This document shows positions 5,503-6,786 of a DNA stretch of 6,786 nt, in pieces. Under the pieces are notes generated by a model. It was given only the letters and a program-made list of their open reading frames with translations. It was not told where the DNA came from and made no database searches. The stretch is taken from positions 1 to 6,786 of the forward strand of contig NZ_JAVWJB010000058.1 of assembly GCF_036639235.1 (NCBI RefSeq), in the 5' to 3' direction. The DNA is from Clostridium_AB sp036639235 (GTDB taxonomy: Bacteria > Bacillota > Clostridia > Clostridiales > Caloramatoraceae). Made by a program: the position numbers and the translations under genes. Position 1 is the first letter of the stretch. Every line of letters starts with the position of its first letter.

Positions 5503-6321
5503 TTGGGAAATAAGTTTAAACTATTGGAATATTTGTGGGGTGTGGATTTGGTTATTAGATGCAAAGGCAATGTATTAGACTTTGTAGATGCTCATGAGGT
5601 GTTTGAGAGAATAGGGAATAGTAACGAGGATACACTTAATAAGTTATTATCAGACTTTTATTTAGACTATAACGGAATGGATGAGAAGGTTATAGACTTG
5701 CTTTCTAAAAATAGGTATGAAGAGGCTCTTAATATTGTTTATCTTGTTAAGGGTGCTGCAGGTAATCTTTCGATGAAAAAATTATATAGTGATTCCATAA
5801 ATTTAGAACTTGCAATTAAAACCTATGTAGATGGGAATATATTTATAGCACTTCCCCATTTTGTAGATACTTTAAAATCTATTCTAGCAGGCTTTGAGGT
5901 TGTTGCCTCAGGTGGGGATGAGAATGGAGAATATTTAGGGAGGGAATTAATTGTCATTATAGATAAGGACAGATTATCAGGTGACATTTTATCTCAAATA
6001 ATTAATTCTGAGGATAACGAAACCTTGGTTTTTAATAATGCCCTAGAGGGTTTAAATGAAATAACAAAAATCATAGAGTCTGGTGGGAAAATTAAGGTCA
6101 TTATAATGGAAATAGCACTTCCGGTTATTGATGGACTAACACTCGTTAAATATATTAGAAAATTAAACACCACATATAGAATTCCTATAATAATATCATC
6201 GGCTATAAGCGATGGGTTTGTTATTAAGGAAGTTAGAAAGGCAGACATAGATGGATATGTTTTAAAGCCATATAACAGAGATTTAATACTAGGTAAACTA
6301 AGAAAATATACTAGAAATTAG
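5503..6321 (+). CDS. Hpt-like plus receiver-like protein lacking both canonical phospho-acceptors
   Basis: The 272 residues contain two signalling folds. An Hpt-like helical domain spans about 24-128; the family hallmark HxxKGxxGN appears as YLVKGAAGN, with Tyr80 in place of the phosphorylated His. A receiver-like domain spans about 147-272 and ends the protein. Its acidic pocket reads IIDKD (D154 kept, second acid replaced by K155). The phospho-acceptor Asp is Glu203 in IMEIALPVIDG. The switch Ser233 (SSA) and Lys255 (GYVLKPY) are kept. There is no membrane segment or DNA-binding or enzymatic output domain, so it is probably a cytoplasmic protein acting through protein contacts. Loss of both acceptors suggests a phosphorylation-independent scaffold or adaptor; Glu may mimic phospho-Asp. 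It follows a cyclic-di-GMP phosphodiesterase gene but is separated by a strong terminator and has its own promoter-like element. The TTG start is the least certain part. Confidence 0.88.
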   Translation: MGNKFKLLEYLWGVDLVIRCKGNVLDFVDAHEVFERIGNSNEDTLNKLLSDFYLDYNGMDEKVIDLLSKNRYEEALNIVYLVKGAAGNLSMKKLYSDSINLELAIKTYVDGNIFIALPHFVDTLKSILAGFEVVASGGDENGEYLGRELIVIIDKDRLSGDILSQIINSEDNETLVFNNALEGLNEITKIIESGGKIKVIIMEIALPVIDGLTLVKYIRKLNTTYRIPIIISSAISDGFVIKEVRKADIDGYVLKPYNRDLILGKLRKYTRN

Positions 6322-6355
6322 AAATCCTGTAGACGAATAGTCTGCAGGATTTTTT
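6322..6355 (+). terminator. Rho-independent terminator of the Hpt-receiver gene
   Basis: AAATCCTGTAGAC (6322-6334) pairs with GTCTGCAGGATTT (6340-6352), with one U-G wobble, around a GAATA loop, and the hairpin runs into six Ts (6350-6355). It begins immediately after the stop codon, so the gene is transcribed alone or as the last gene of its unit. Confidence 0.9.
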
Positions 6356-6371
6356 CCTGTTTTATATTGTA

Positions 6372-6400
6372 TTGAGGTAGAATATATGTAAGAATATACT
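6372..6400 (+). promoter_or_regulatory. Candidate promoter of the secreted-protein gene
   Basis: TTGAGG at 6372-6377 and TATACT at 6395-6400 are separated by exactly 17 bases, a good housekeeping-sigma arrangement. It would give a leader of about 140 bases. A second TATACT at 6415-6420 lacks a -35, and a weaker TTGTAT / TATATT pair (18 bases) lies at 6464-6493. Which one is used cannot be told from sequence. Confidence 0.42.
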
Positions 6401-6547
6401 AATAGAGATAAAGGTATACTATATTATAAAATTAATGAAGTAATGGAAACGGGTTTTATAGGATTGTATTTATTATGTGAATTTAAATATATTTATTAGA
6501 TTTTGTTTAACGATTTTGTAAAAGTAATGATTTTAAGGGGGAAGAAA

Positions 6548-6786
6548 ATGAATAAGAAATTTAGGCAGGCATTGGCTGGTGGTCTTGTTATAACTATGTG
6601 TGCTACTTCATTTGTTTCAGCTATTGACTCTCCTATTGAGGTTGAAGCAAAGAAGTCTACAACGCAGCTAGCAGGTGAACAGGTTAGCTATTTAGAGAAC
6701 ACTATTAGAAAAAATTATCTAGGACAAAAGAACTTAAATCATTTTAATACTCAGCTTAGAAAAGCTAAGAGCATGGTTGGTAAGAT
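6548..6786 (+). CDS. Secreted protein, N-terminal part only (runs off the window)
   Basis: ATG at 6548 with GGGGG at 6537-6541 six bases upstream opens a frame that stays open for 79 codons to the window edge, so the C-terminus is unknown. The N-terminus is a classical Sec signal peptide: basic MNKKFRQ, a hydrophobic core (ALAGGLVITMCATSF), and a likely signal peptidase I site after VSA (residues 23-25). Cys18 does not sit in a convincing lipobox, so a lipoprotein is less likely. The mature part seen so far is polar and probably helical (segments such as YLENTIRKNYLG and HFNTQLRKAKSMVG), without Cys and without a domain I can name. It is probably exported to the cell surface or medium. It has its own promoter candidate behind the preceding terminator, so a link to the upstream signalling genes is not shown. 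Confidence 0.85.
   Translation, partial: MNKKFRQALAGGLVITMCATSFVSAIDSPIEVEAKKSTTQLAGEQVSYLENTIRKNYLGQKNLNHFNTQLRKAKSMVGK

Noticed and set aside
5477..5578. Overlapping 33-codon GTG frame at the start of the Hpt-receiver gene.
   Set aside because: It probably begins before the predicted transcript start, lacks a well-spaced ribosome site and shows no recognisable motif. Kept only as a hint that the N-terminus should be checked.
6401..6547. Possible structured leader or riboswitch before the secreted-protein gene.
   Set aside because: I found no conserved riboswitch core and no strong hairpin, only AT-rich sequence with a GGAAACGGG segment that is not diagnostic.

Overview
The window looks like chromosomal DNA of a low-GC Gram-positive bacterium, most likely a Clostridium or close relative. 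It is visibly AT-rich (roughly 30% GC by eye), uses ATG, GTG and TTG starts behind purine-rich Shine-Dalgarno sites, has Rho-independent hairpin terminators, and encodes membrane-anchored cyclic-di-GMP enzymes of a kind common in clostridia. No taxon can be fixed from the sequence alone.

Layout from left to right. (1) 22-2310, minus strand: a 762-residue two-TM receptor with an extracellular Cache-like sensor, a degenerate GGDEF domain (SHDIF) and an intact EAL phosphodiesterase domain. (2) 2311-2979: a divergent, AT-rich intergenic region. On the minus strand it contains a 29-codon gene with a near-ideal ribosome binding site and its own hairpin terminator. (3) 2980-5334, plus strand: a 784-residue paralogue of the first receptor with the same architecture, another degenerate GGDEF (SNDLF) and an intact EAL domain. 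(4) A strong terminator at 5374-5416. (5) 5503-6321, plus strand: a 272-residue protein joining an Hpt-like domain to a receiver-like domain, both lacking the canonical phospho-acceptor residue (His to Tyr, Asp to Glu), followed by a terminator. (6) From 6548 to the window edge: the first 79 codons of a secreted protein with a signal peptide.

How they may work together: both large proteins should sense extracellular or membrane-associated signals and break down cyclic di-GMP to pGpG, with the GGDEF remnant acting at most as a nucleotide-binding regulator. The Hpt-receiver protein sits next to them but has its own promoter-like element and terminator, so a functional link is inference from position only. 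The most unusual items are the doubly degenerate Hpt-receiver protein, the 29-residue His/Lys-rich peptide gene, and the roughly 30-residue insertion inside the pseudo-GGDEF domain of the second receptor. I saw no CRISPR array, tRNA, rRNA, insertion sequence or recognisable cyclic-di-GMP riboswitch.
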